A stretch of 64,000 bases of DNA, from positions 2,904,673 through 2,968,672 of the forward strand of contig NZ_CP035282.1 of assembly GCF_004103715.1 (NCBI RefSeq). Direction: 5' to 3'. The notes beneath the pieces are model-generated. The model had not been told where the DNA came from. It did no database searches and worked only from the letters and a program-made list of their open reading frames with translations. Both the position numbers and the translations under genes were made by a program. This DNA comes from Acidilutibacter cellobiosedens (GTDB taxonomy: Bacteria; Bacillota; Clostridia; Tissierellales; Acidilutibacteraceae). Below, piece by piece: positions 1 through 8,485 of this stretch (within the stretch, counting starts at the first letter, position 1; every line of letters begins with the position of its first letter).

Positions 1-231
1 TCTTCCTACAATGCAATCCAAAGATTTCAAAGGTATGTTGTTCTTCTTTAAAGTTTCAACTATTATATCCCTTCTGAAAGCATATTGATCGTAAGTTCTT
101 TCATATTTTGAAATTTCCTCTGTTGAATGTCTTAAAACTTCCTCAAATAACAATTTTTCATCTTGAAAAACCCCAATTTTAGTAGATGTAGAACCGGGAT
201 TAATAACTAAAATTTTAAATTCTTTTTTCAT
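1..231 (-). CDS. buk: Butyrate kinase, N-terminal part (runs off the window)
   Basis: The first 77 codons of a second butyrate kinase, read from an ATG at 229-231. The N-terminus has the acetate/butyrate kinase phosphate motif VINPGSTSTK, then a Buk-like stretch with HSTEEISKYE and DQYAFR. Butyrate kinase makes butyrate and ATP from butyryl phosphate and ADP (reversible) in the cytoplasm. The gene lies 23 bp downstream of ptb, and another complete buk lies upstream of ptb, so the order is buk-ptb-buk on one strand. It is a diverged paralogue of the 1151-2233 kinase, not a tandem copy. It may act on branched-chain acyl phosphates, but sequence alone does not show that. The 3' end is outside the window. 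Confidence 0.93.
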   Translation of the reverse strand, partial: MKKEFKILVINPGSTSTKIGVFQDEKLLFEEVLRHSTEEISKYERTYDQYAFRRDIIVETLKKNNIPLKSLDCIVGR

Positions 232-254
232 TTTTAAACTCCCTTCTGACATTT

Positions 255-1151
255 TTATACCATAAGAGCTGACAATACTATTGAATTTAACTTTGTTTCC
301 GCAGTATCAGTTCTTGAAGTTAACACTATAGGTGATTTTGCTCCGACTATAACAGCAGCATTTTGTGCTTTAGCCAAGAACGTTAAAGTTTTATACATTA
401 TATTTCCGGCTTCAATATTAGGCATCAAAAATATGTCCACATCTCCAGAAACCGGATTATCCACTCCCTTATGAATTGCAGCCTCTTTTGATACAGCATT
501 ATCAAGAGCCAGAGGGCCAATAACTGTACAATCCTTTATCTCTCCTCTTTTATTCATATCTTCCAATTCCTTAGCATCAATAGTTGATTCCATTTTTTTA
601 TAAACTTTCTCTTTAGCACATACTACCGCAACCTTTGGATTTTTAATATCCAAACTGTGAGCAAATTCTACTGCATTCTCCAGTATTTTTTTCTTATATT
701 CCAAATTCGGAGCAATATTCATTGCGGCATCCGTTAAAATAAACAGCTTAGGGTAAGTAGGAACGCAAAATACTCCTACATGGCTTATAACCTTATCTGT
801 TCTCAAACCAATTTCCTTGTCCAAAACTTGTTTCATAATAATAGAAGTATCCACAAGCCCTTTCATCAATATGTCGGCTTTTTGAGAGCTCACAATGGAT
901 ACTGCTTTCCTACATGCTTCTATGCTTTCCACTTCATCGATAATCTCAATACCATCTAAATTCAATTTTACTTTCTTTGCTACATCTTTAATTTTTTCTT
1001 CATTTCCTATTAAGATAGGTTTTACTATATTTTGATCATAAGCTTCTTTTACAGCACTTAATACATCAAAATCTTCCGCAACAGCAACCGCAATTTTTTT
1101 TGCACCATTTTTTTTAGCTAAATCCAATAATTCCTTAAAACTTTTTGCCAT
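255..1151 (-). CDS. ptb: Phosphate butyryltransferase
   Basis: A 298-residue member of the phosphate acetyl/butyryl transferase family, interconverting butyryl-CoA plus phosphate with butyryl phosphate plus CoA. Family features seen are the N-terminal AVAVAEDFDVLSAV segment, an ILMKGLVDTS block near residue 95, a LTDAAMNIAPNLE block near 140, and the C-terminal GAKSPIVLTSRTDTAETK segment. The likely start is the ATG at 1149-1151, which overlaps the upstream buk stop as TGATG and has GAGGTGG seven bases before it; an in-frame TTG lies one codon further out. It sits between two butyrate kinase genes, completing a substrate-level phosphorylation module. Substrate range (butyryl or branched-chain acyl) is not readable. 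Confidence 0.94.
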   Translation of the reverse strand: MAKSFKELLDLAKKNGAKKIAVAVAEDFDVLSAVKEAYDQNIVKPILIGNEEKIKDVAKKVKLNLDGIEIIDEVESIEACRKAVSIVSSQKADILMKGLVDTSIIMKQVLDKEIGLRTDKVISHVGVFCVPTYPKLFILTDAAMNIAPNLEYKKKILENAVEFAHSLDIKNPKVAVVCAKEKVYKKMESTIDAKELEDMNKRGEIKDCTVIGPLALDNAVSKEAAIHKGVDNPVSGDVDIFLMPNIEAGNIMYKTLTFLAKAQNAAVIVGAKSPIVLTSRTDTAETKLNSIVLSALMV

Positions 1152-2233
1152 CAAAAATCCACCTCGTCTTCGTATATTTTCTCTTTTTCAATCCCTTTAA
1201 GCACTCTCAGTACCCCTTGGTTTAATGCTCTCATTTCATCCTCTCCGGGATAAACAACTACTTCCCCTATAAATTTTACCATGCTTGTTATTATTTCAAC
1301 TAAAAATTTCGAATATGCAAACCCACCGGTCAATATAATATTATCAACCTTTCCGTTTAAAACTGTAGCCATTGCACCAATTTCTTTTCCTACCTGATAT
1401 GCCAAGGCACTATATACAAGCTCTGCTTTTTTGTCACCTTTCTTTATCATCTCTTCAACTTTTTTGCCATCATTGGTATTTAAATAACTTACCAAACCAC
1501 CTTTTCCTTTAATCTTCAGCTTCATTTCTTTAAGTGTATATTTCTTAGAATAACACATATCAACTAAGTCTCCGACAGGAAGACCCCCTGTTCTTTCGGA
1601 AGAAAAAGGCCCCATCTCACTGGCATTATTTGCATCAACTATCTTTCCATGCTTAAAAGGAGCGACAGATATTCCTCCGCCCATATGTGCTACCACAAAA
1701 TTCACATCTTCTATCTTCTTTCCTATTTCACCGGCTCGTCTGTAAGAAACCATTTTTATATTTAAAGCATGAACCAACGATATCCTTTCTATTTCCGCCA
1801 ATCCGGATATTCTTGCTATATCCTCAAATTCATCTACAGCAACAGGATCTGCGATATATGATTTTATGCCTTCCTTATCGCCTATTCCTTTTGCCAGCAT
1901 TCCACCTAAATTAGCTGCATGTTCTCCCCGAATTCCTATTTTTAAATCATCTATCATCTTCTCCGTAACTAAATATGTGCCTCCTGGCATAGGCCTTAAC
2001 AGACCTCCTCGTCCTACTACAGCCAACAGCATATTTGTATCTATTTTTTCCCTCTTTAGCCACTCATAAATTAATTTCAACCTATAACTATATTGATCGG
2101 AAACTTTATCAAATTTTTCAATCTCCTCAATACTGTGCTCAATTTTATACTCCCTTATATTTTCCTCCCCTTTAAATATAGCTACTTTTGTTGAAGTAGA
2201 ACCCGGATTTATAGCGAGTATATATTCTCTCAA
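1151..2233 (-). CDS. buk: Butyrate kinase
   Basis: A complete 360-residue butyrate kinase of the ASKHA fold. Visible motifs are AINPGSTSTKVAIF at the N-terminus (phosphate 1), VGRGGLLRPMPGGTY near residue 75, VVAHMGGGISVAPF near 180 and ILTGGFAYSKF near 300 (adenosine loop). Length matches the family. It forms ATP from butyryl phosphate. It starts 17 bp after cdaR and its stop overlaps the ptb start, so it is probably co-transcribed with cdaA-cdaR upstream and ptb-buk downstream. A second, diverged buk follows ptb. Confidence 0.95.
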   Translation of the reverse strand: MREYILAINPGSTSTKVAIFKGEENIREYKIEHSIEEIEKFDKVSDQYSYRLKLIYEWLKREKIDTNMLLAVVGRGGLLRPMPGGTYLVTEKMIDDLKIGIRGEHAANLGGMLAKGIGDKEGIKSYIADPVAVDEFEDIARISGLAEIERISLVHALNIKMVSYRRAGEIGKKIEDVNFVVAHMGGGISVAPFKHGKIVDANNASEMGPFSSERTGGLPVGDLVDMCYSKKYTLKEMKLKIKGKGGLVSYLNTNDGKKVEEMIKKGDKKAELVYSALAYQVGKEIGAMATVLNGKVDNIILTGGFAYSKFLVEIITSMVKFIGEVVVYPGEDEMRALNQGVLRVLKGIEKEKIYEDEVDF

Positions 2234-2249
2234 TACGATATTCCCCCTT

Positions 2250-3464
2250 CTATTGTTTTAGATGAATTTGGATTTCCGATGGATTAATATTCACGATTTC
2301 CACGCCATTTATTTCATTTACCTTAACGGGAACCGTATGAGCTCCCTCTCCAAGACCATCTAAGTCTATAAAAAGAGGCAAATCTTCTTTAGTCAACGGT
2401 TCTATAATTTTATCGGACCCTTTTACCGTTACAGCTATATGAGAAGGCGCAGTTGCATTATTATCGATAGACAATCCTCCTCCCAAATTATTGACTGAAA
2501 TTTCATCCAAATTATATTCCATGGTTTTTTCAATTATTTTGTGTATATCAATATCAGCAGATGGTTTTATGGACGGCTCTGCAAGTTCTATTCCTTCCGG
2601 AATTATAAGCTTTAATTCTACACTTCCTTTTTCTAAAAAAGTGCTGATATTCACAACTTCAGTTTTAATAGATTTAACAGCGGCAAGTTCATCCTCGTCT
2701 CCCATTATTTTTACGGTACTCGGAAATACTTTTATGTTTCCCATTTCATATCCTTGCGGGACACTCCCCTCAGTTTGAATTTCAATAGGAACAGTTTTTA
2801 CCCTCTTGACAGGAATAAACACATCCACTACATTAGGTTCTTTTTCTAACCCATTTACCTCTTTTCCATCTACATCCACTAACTTTATGGGAACTGTCAC
2901 ATTTAGATCTTTAGTACTCTCAGATACATCCACATAAGCAATTACCTCTGAAACACGGTTCACCAAAGTTTTCGGACCTTTTATAAAAACAGACTGGGGC
3001 CTTATTTCCTTATCAGCCAAAATATATCCTGAGGCCACCTTCCCGGTAGTTTCAACTGTAACAGGTCTTTCACGATTTACAATATTATCAAAATCGAACA
3101 ATACCTCCTTAGGACTATAGTCCACCAGTTCCACTTTGCTCGGAACGTCAACATCTATGGAAACTCTCTTTTTACCTGCAGAATACCCGCTTAAATCTAC
3201 TTTTGCAGTTATATCTTTATCCGTAATAGCCAATATATCATTTCTCCTGCCGGCAATTTTCACATTCACCTTTATTTCCTCAGGAGATGTAACTACTATT
3301 CCAGATTTTTTTAACTGCTCGGTTTGAGAATAAACAACATTTATATTTCTATATTCCTTTGTAATTCTCGGATTTACATCATTCATTACATAGCTCCAAA
3401 AAACAATAGCAATGAGTAAAGCAAAGATTTTGATAGTGAGGTTATTGTTCTTTTCCTTGCTCAT
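2250..3464 (-). CDS. cdaR: YbbR-domain regulator of diadenylate cyclase (CdaR)
   Basis: A 404-residue protein with one N-terminal membrane anchor (about residues 9-27) followed by an extracytoplasmic region of about four YbbR-like beta-rich repeats, each with a recurring pattern of paired prolines and glycines such as GKVASGYILADKEIRPQSV. In Firmicutes CdaR binds and modulates the membrane diadenylate cyclase CdaA. The start ATG is preceded by GGAGG and lies inside the 3' end of cdaA (23 bp overlap), so translation is probably coupled. The usual third gene of this operon, glmM, is absent here; buk follows instead. Confidence 0.9.
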   Translation of the reverse strand: MSKEKNNNLTIKIFALLIAIVFWSYVMNDVNPRITKEYRNINVVYSQTEQLKKSGIVVTSPEEIKVNVKIAGRRNDILAITDKDITAKVDLSGYSAGKKRVSIDVDVPSKVELVDYSPKEVLFDFDNIVNRERPVTVETTGKVASGYILADKEIRPQSVFIKGPKTLVNRVSEVIAYVDVSESTKDLNVTVPIKLVDVDGKEVNGLEKEPNVVDVFIPVKRVKTVPIEIQTEGSVPQGYEMGNIKVFPSTVKIMGDEDELAAVKSIKTEVVNISTFLEKGSVELKLIIPEGIELAEPSIKPSADIDIHKIIEKTMEYNLDEISVNNLGGGLSIDNNATAPSHIAVTVKGSDKIIEPLTKEDLPLFIDLDGLGEGAHTVPVKVNEINGVEIVNINPSEIQIHLKQ

Positions 3465-4278
3465 CTTTATGCCTCCACTTCAACAAGAAAATTTGTTTCT
3501 GATCCTTATATTTATACATATCCATAAGTATTTGTTTTAATGTTTTTACGTCCAAATACCTTGATAAGCTTCCATTTTCCGCAACAGAAATCGCTCCTGT
3601 TTCTTCCGAAACCACGATTGCAATACAATCGGATCTTTCCGAAATACCTAATGCAGCTCTATGCCTTGTCCCCAATTCTTTACTCAGCGATGCATTCTCA
3701 GTCAAAGGCAAAAAACATCCTGCCGCTTTGACTGTGTCTTCTTTTATAATTACCGCACCATCATGAAGGGGAGTATTAGGAATAAAAATATTTATAAGAA
3801 GACCGCTGGAAACTTTTCCTTCTATTTTGGTCCCGGTTTCTACCACTTCATTTAAACCGGTCTCCCTTTCCATCACTATTAAGGCTCCTATTTTTTGCCT
3901 TGCAAGAGAAGCAACTGCATCCACTATTTCATCCATTATTTTATTTAAACTTTCATCCTCTATTTCAACAAAAGATTTAGTAAAAAATCTGCTCCTGCCA
4001 ATGTATTCCAATCCTCTTCTGAGTTCAGGCTGAAACACAATAAGAATAGCTATAACTCCAACAGTCATAGTTTTATCTAATATCCAGTAAACTGTATACA
4101 ACTCCAGCCACTCACTAACTTTTGTCGCAATAAAAAGCACTAAAATTCCCTTTATAAGCTGTTCTGCTCTGGTTTCTCTTATTAACATGAAAAGTTTATA
4201 AAAGGCAAAGGCTACTATTAAAATATCGATAATATCTCTGATTCTAATATTCATAAAGAGCTCTTTCATGTATTGCAA
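3442..4278 (-). CDS. cdaA: Membrane diadenylate cyclase (c-di-AMP synthase)
   Basis: CdaA/DacA family, 278 residues, condensing two ATP into cyclic di-AMP at the membrane. Three hydrophobic segments (about residues 15-33, 41-60, 68-83) precede the DAC domain. The catalytic DGA motif (173-175, in LHDGAVII) and the RHR motif (205-207, in GTRHRAALG) are both present. The start shown is TTG, with AGAGGTGGG eight bases upstream; an ATG three codons in is the alternative. It leads the cdaA-cdaR pair, and c-di-AMP is expected to control potassium and turgor as in other Firmicutes. Confidence 0.95.
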   Translation of the reverse strand: MQYMKELFMNIRIRDIIDILIVAFAFYKLFMLIRETRAEQLIKGILVLFIATKVSEWLELYTVYWILDKTMTVGVIAILIVFQPELRRGLEYIGRSRFFTKSFVEIEDESLNKIMDEIVDAVASLARQKIGALIVMERETGLNEVVETGTKIEGKVSSGLLINIFIPNTPLHDGAVIIKEDTVKAAGCFLPLTENASLSKELGTRHRAALGISERSDCIAIVVSEETGAISVAENGSLSRYLDVKTLKQILMDMYKYKDQKQIFLLKWRHKDEQGKEQ

Positions 4279-4434
4279 TAGGTTCCCACCTCTTTATTCC
4301 ATCTTGATTAAATATTATTACAATCTATAATCTATTATATAACAAATAAATGTTAATTTAAATAAATTTTAATAGGAATATTATATTGATATCAAAATTT
4401 AATATTAAGATTAAAAAATGTTAATAATTTTCTG

Positions 4435-5640
4435 TTATTTAATCATTTTATCCATTGTATCTTTGTATGAGTCCTCTATCCTTGTATATTCCTTTGTAGT
4501 CAAAAGTCCCTGTTCTTCCTTATTATCTAAAAATTCCTTTACCGGAATTATCTCATATTTTAATTTATTTCCATCTTTATATTTACGCACCCATGTAGGA
4601 ATATATGTAATATTTTTAATAATGGTTTCGTCTCTTTCATAATTTTTTTCTACTTGAATTTGTACCATTACACCATCTTCCGTATACTTATTATCAACTG
4701 TTTCCAATCTCTGATTCGACAAAAAATTTCCCAGGGAATATATAATAAAATTATTTTTTCCATCTTTCTTAATAATCTGTGATCCTTGAACTACATGGGG
4801 ATGGCTTCCAAATACTATATTTGCTCCCCATTTAACCATTTTTTCTCCCAAGGAAATCTGATTTTCATTGGGACTGCGTTGATATTCATTTCCCCAATGA
4901 ATAAACACAACTATTAAGTCCGCTTTTTGTTTTTTAGCTTCTTCTATATCCGATCTGATTTTTTCTTCGTCAATAAGATTTATCATATAACCCAATTCCT
5001 CTGAACTCAAGGTTTGTTCCATTCCATTACATCCATATGTATAAGAAAGAAGAGCTATATTTATATTATTTACATTTTCTATAAGTACAGAATGATTCGG
5101 CGTTTTATATGTCCCGAAATTTTTAAGTCCATACTTTTCAATATTATCTATAGTAGAAATTATTCCATTTTTCCCCTGATCCAAACTATGATTATTGGCC
5201 GTTGAAAGAACATCGAATTCGGCATACTTCAATGCCTCGATTACTTCTTCGGGAGAATTGAAATTTGGATAACCTTTATATCCATATTGTTTTCCTGCTG
5301 TAACCGTTTCAAGATTTGCTATGGATAGATCCGAGGAAGAAATATAAGGCTTGACCCATTTAAATGTATCTTTAAAATCATAAGTATCATTTCCCTCATT
5401 GTAAGCAGCTCTTATTTGAGGTTCATGAAACATTATATCGCCGGCTGCAAGAATAGTAGCTTCTTTAAGTTCAGAATAAACTTCTTCTTGTTGAACTGCA
5501 GTTAATTCTTCCGATTTGTCTTCATATATTGAGCTTGTCTCCATTTTTTCCTGCCGAACGCGATAAACTGTATATACTCCACAAAAAACGGCGGCAATTA
5601 AACAAACAAATATAATAAATCTGTTTCTCCACTTTTTCAT
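4435..5640 (-). CDS. CapA-family poly-gamma-glutamate/capsule type metallophosphatase
   Basis: A 401-residue protein with a single N-terminal membrane segment (about 7-25), then a CapA domain. Metal-site motifs of the metallophosphatase fold are visible: AAGDIMFHE near 66, TANNHSLDQG near 147, FIHWGNEY near 250 and GSHPHVVQG near 275. CapA homologues are tied to poly-gamma-glutamate synthesis or anchoring, but many clostridial copies stand alone as here, with no capB/capC nearby. It is probably an exported, membrane-tethered hydrolase; its substrate is unknown. Confidence 0.85.
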   Translation of the reverse strand: MKKWRNRFIIFVCLIAAVFCGVYTVYRVRQEKMETSSIYEDKSEELTAVQQEEVYSELKEATILAAGDIMFHEPQIRAAYNEGNDTYDFKDTFKWVKPYISSSDLSIANLETVTAGKQYGYKGYPNFNSPEEVIEALKYAEFDVLSTANNHSLDQGKNGIISTIDNIEKYGLKNFGTYKTPNHSVLIENVNNINIALLSYTYGCNGMEQTLSSEELGYMINLIDEEKIRSDIEEAKKQKADLIVVFIHWGNEYQRSPNENQISLGEKMVKWGANIVFGSHPHVVQGSQIIKKDGKNNFIIYSLGNFLSNQRLETVDNKYTEDGVMVQIQVEKNYERDETIIKNITYIPTWVRKYKDGNKLKYEIIPVKEFLDNKEEQGLLTTKEYTRIEDSYKDTMDKMIK

Positions 5641-5696
5641 CTTACTCCCCCTTTATATAAACATTCTATACATTTCTGTACAATTCTTCAATCCAT

Positions 5697-6401
5697 TTAT
5701 TTTTCTCTTTTTATACCAATAATTTTGGATCTTGAGTCAAAAAGATATCTGCTCAATTTTCTCTCGTTTAACCACCATAAATATACTACATAGGGAACAA
5801 ATATTAAAGTGACTTGAGGTATATCTGCCATAAGAATAAAATCAAATATTCCATGAAAAATCATAGGCATATAAAGTGATCTTCTCATGTTCTTCCTCTT
5901 GATTCTTTCATCATCGCTAAATTTCGCTAAGGAAAGATAGTACCCCATAGTGATTCCAAATACACCATGAGCAGGAACTGAAAAAATTCCTCTGTATAAA
6001 CCTATATAATGATTATTGGTAAATCTATATGCCACATATATAATATTTTCAACTGTAGCAAATCCCATGGCAGAAAATACCGCATATACTATTCCGTCTA
6101 ATTTTTCATCAAAATATTTAGTCTTGTAAGGAAGTTTCAGCACTACAAGTCTTTTAAAGTATTCTTCGGTAAATCCCGCTATTATAAATGCAGTAAAAAG
6201 ATTGCTTAATATACCGGGAAAAATATTTATGAAATTCAGCATTTCTTCTACTATAATGGAAGGAATAACGGAAAAGGCCCCCAGTAAATAAGTTGCCATC
6301 AATATTTTTAAAGGTTCTCTGTCGTATCTGTCACTTAAATATATCCCAAATATTATAACAAACGCAGGAATAATCGCTATTACAAAAAGTCTTATGCTCA
6401 A
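5697..6401 (-). CDS. prsW: PrsW-family intramembrane metalloprotease
   Basis: A 234-residue multi-pass membrane protein. PrsW signatures are present: TEEYFKR near residue 78 (EExxKR), ATVEN near 115, SVPAHG near 140 and FHGIFDF near 185; these Glu and His residues form the proposed metal site. In Bacillus subtilis PrsW performs site-1 cleavage of the anti-sigma factor RsiW. No sigma/anti-sigma pair lies nearby, so the target is unknown. The start is TTG with GGAGG eight bases upstream; the ATG inside that interval is out of frame. Confidence 0.85.
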   Translation of the reverse strand: MSIRLFVIAIIPAFVIIFGIYLSDRYDREPLKILMATYLLGAFSVIPSIIVEEMLNFINIFPGILSNLFTAFIIAGFTEEYFKRLVVLKLPYKTKYFDEKLDGIVYAVFSAMGFATVENIIYVAYRFTNNHYIGLYRGIFSVPAHGVFGITMGYYLSLAKFSDDERIKRKNMRRSLYMPMIFHGIFDFILMADIPQVTLIFVPYVVYLWWLNERKLSRYLFDSRSKIIGIKREK

Positions 6402-6472
6402 TTAATCATCCTCCTTTATTTTTTCTCATATATAGTATATCAATATAGTATTTCAAAAAAAACAAAAAATAT

Positions 6473-6578
6473 AAAAAGGCTTCCATTGAAATACAAATAA
6501 ATTAAGGAAGCCTTCTTTGAAACCCACTTAAAGTCAAGTTATATTAAAATAAATATAGCTTTTCTCTGGGTTATAAAA
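6473..6578. repeat. Dispersed intergenic repeat, copy A
   Basis: AAGGCTTCC and GGAAGCCTT form a stem (about 6475-6513), followed by TTTGAAACCCA and, about 40 bp on, CTGGGTTATAAAA, giving a second interrupted stem. The same order of words recurs near 17669-17772 and, inverted, at 42198-42312; shorter relatives lie near 21833 and 26345. Here it lies just beyond the 3' end of the permease gene and may also act as a transcript end. Confidence 0.6.
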
Positions 6579-6599
6579 TACTATATCATTGTGAATAAA

Positions 6600-8063
6600 T
6601 TAGAATGGTTTTATCGTTCCTTTACCTATTAATACTAATGATATAACTGCTAATATCACTAATATTCCGCATATAACTTTTTCATAATTATTTTCAAATG
6701 GTATTTGATTTCTCTTCTTTCTATTTCTATAATATACTATTGTTCCAGGAGCATAAAGTACAGAAGTTATTAACAGGTAATCCATTCCTCCGGCATAAAT
6801 AAGCCAAACTGCATATATCGTTGCTATTAAGGCTACTATAGTGACTCCTGCATGATTCTTTGATTTGGATTTTTCAAACGCCTCCCCTGTTATGCATATC
6901 TTTAACAAATAAAGAGCGCTTAAAAGATAAGGGACTAAAATCATACTTGTGGATAATGCATAGAATATCTGATAGGTGCTTGCATTAAAGAAAGTAATTA
7001 TCAGGAACATTTCTATAACGCCGTTTGTTAAGAATAATGCATTTGCAGGAGCATTCTTTTTATTTTCCTTTGCAAAAACTTTGTCGAACTTCCCATTGAC
7101 ACCTAATACATAAGGCATTTCAGAAGCAATTATAGTCCATCCTAAGGTTGCTCCTACTAAAGAAATTATAACTCCCAAATTAATGAGAACAGCTCCCCAT
7201 GTTCCTACTGCTTTCTCAAAAATAAATGCAAGAGAAGGATTTCCTAATTCCGCCAACTCAGCTCTTGGCATAATACCCATGCTCAATACTGAAATCAATA
7301 CATAAATAATAAATATTCCTAAAAATCCTCCTACAGTTGCTTTCCCTATATCACTTGACTTTTTAGCTCTCCCTGAAATTGCAACTGCTCCTTCAATACC
7401 TATAAACGACCATACAGTAGTTACCATAGTCGCTTTTATTTGCTCTATGACAGGCATAGAGCCGTCTCCCCAGAAGTTCTGTTTGAATATTCCAAAATCA
7501 AAAGCCCTTACAAATATTACAGCAAGAATAAATATAAATATAGGTAAAATCTTTGAGAAGGTTACCACTATATTTACAGTAGCCGCTTCCTTTGTTCCCC
7601 TTAAACAAAGATAATTAATAAACCATATAAAAGCTGAAGCGCAAACAATAGATATTAAATTATTGCCTTCTCCGAATACAGGGAAGAAATATCCTATTGC
7701 TGCAAACAATAAAGTTGCGTAGGATACATTACACAATAAGGCACTGACCCAATATCCCCAAGCAGAATTAAAACCTACATAACCTCCAAAGCCTTTTTCC
7801 GCATAAGTATAAATTCCGCCTGTTAGTTCCGGTTTTCTTAAAGCCAATTCTTGAAAAGATAATGATAACGATATCATTCCGACTCCACAAATAGCCCATG
7901 CAATTAACACTGCCCCTTGGCTTGCCCCTTTTGCGGCAAAATCTCCGGACAAGCTGAATATTCCGGATCCAATTGTAGATCCCACAATTATAGCAATGAG
8001 CCGTCCCAAATTTAGTTGCTTGTTACCAATATTTTTTTGTTGAGAATCTTGAGATGATGACAT
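6600..8063 (-). CDS. Basic amino acid/polyamine antiporter (APC superfamily, ArcD-like)
   Basis: A 487-residue transporter with about twelve hydrophobic segments. The N-terminal GRLIAIIVGSTIGSGIFSL is the TM1 substrate-binding motif of the APC superfamily, and the SFIGIEGAVAISGRAK segment near residue 222 is typical of the arginine/ornithine and lysine antiporter group. It probably exchanges an amino acid for its breakdown product across the membrane. No arginine deiminase genes are nearby, so the exact pair is not known. The ATG is preceded by AAAGGAGG. Confidence 0.82.
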   Translation of the reverse strand: MSSSQDSQQKNIGNKQLNLGRLIAIIVGSTIGSGIFSLSGDFAAKGASQGAVLIAWAICGVGMISLSLSFQELALRKPELTGGIYTYAEKGFGGYVGFNSAWGYWVSALLCNVSYATLLFAAIGYFFPVFGEGNNLISIVCASAFIWFINYLCLRGTKEAATVNIVVTFSKILPIFIFILAVIFVRAFDFGIFKQNFWGDGSMPVIEQIKATMVTTVWSFIGIEGAVAISGRAKKSSDIGKATVGGFLGIFIIYVLISVLSMGIMPRAELAELGNPSLAFIFEKAVGTWGAVLINLGVIISLVGATLGWTIIASEMPYVLGVNGKFDKVFAKENKKNAPANALFLTNGVIEMFLIITFFNASTYQIFYALSTSMILVPYLLSALYLLKICITGEAFEKSKSKNHAGVTIVALIATIYAVWLIYAGGMDYLLITSVLYAPGTIVYYRNRKKRNQIPFENNYEKVICGILVILAVISLVLIGKGTIKPF

Positions 8064-8485
8064 TTTCTTTCCTCCTTTAATTTTATTTCTGTAACTAATG
8101 ACATAACTATTAATTATAACCTACTAATAAATTATATCATAAAATTATATATGCATAAATAGTACCAATTATCTTATAAAATTAAGAAATACTCCAGATA
8201 CTGAAATATGCTTGTTTTAATAAAATTTAGCATAAAATAACAAGCCATCATATCAACAAAAATATTATATTTTTTTTGCATAAGCAAAATATTTTGCACT
8301 ATTATAGTTAATCAAAAGGTGCTGTTGCAAAACAAATTTGAGATAGCAAATTGCACAAAGCAACAGCCTGAAATATAAGAGAATGCGCCTTGAAACGGTT
8401 TTGAAAGCCCAATCAAAGCGCATCTTCTGTGTACTACTTTTCGGCATAACTGTTTTGCAACAGCCTCTTTCGGTGAAAGTATTTC
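8064..8485. other. Gene-free interval between permease and ptsI
   Basis: About 420 bp. The half next to the permease is very A+T rich with no gene seen and presumably carries the permease promoter. The half next to ptsI holds the small inverted-repeat element described at 8317-8467. A 60-codon minus-strand frame across it (8265-8447) has no ribosome binding site and is not called. Confidence 0.6.
8317..8467. mobile_element. MITE-like element with GCTGTTGCAAAAC ends
   Basis: About 150 bp bounded by an exact 13-bp inverted repeat: GCTGTTGCAAAAC at 8321-8333 and its complement at 8452-8464. The ends resemble those of IS6-type and some IS1182-type elements (GGnnCTGTTGCAAA). No transposase is inside. 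A minus-strand frame starting at the CAT of 8445-8447 reads MPKSSTQKMRFDWAFK before losing sense, reminiscent of the N-terminus of Rpn/PD-(D/E)XK nucleases, so this may be an internally deleted remnant. The element abuts the 3' end of ptsI. Confidence 0.5.

Noticed and set aside
8265-8447. 60-codon minus-strand frame after ptsI
   Set aside because: No ribosome binding site, low-complexity C-terminus, and it lies inside a small inverted-repeat element; treated as a remnant.
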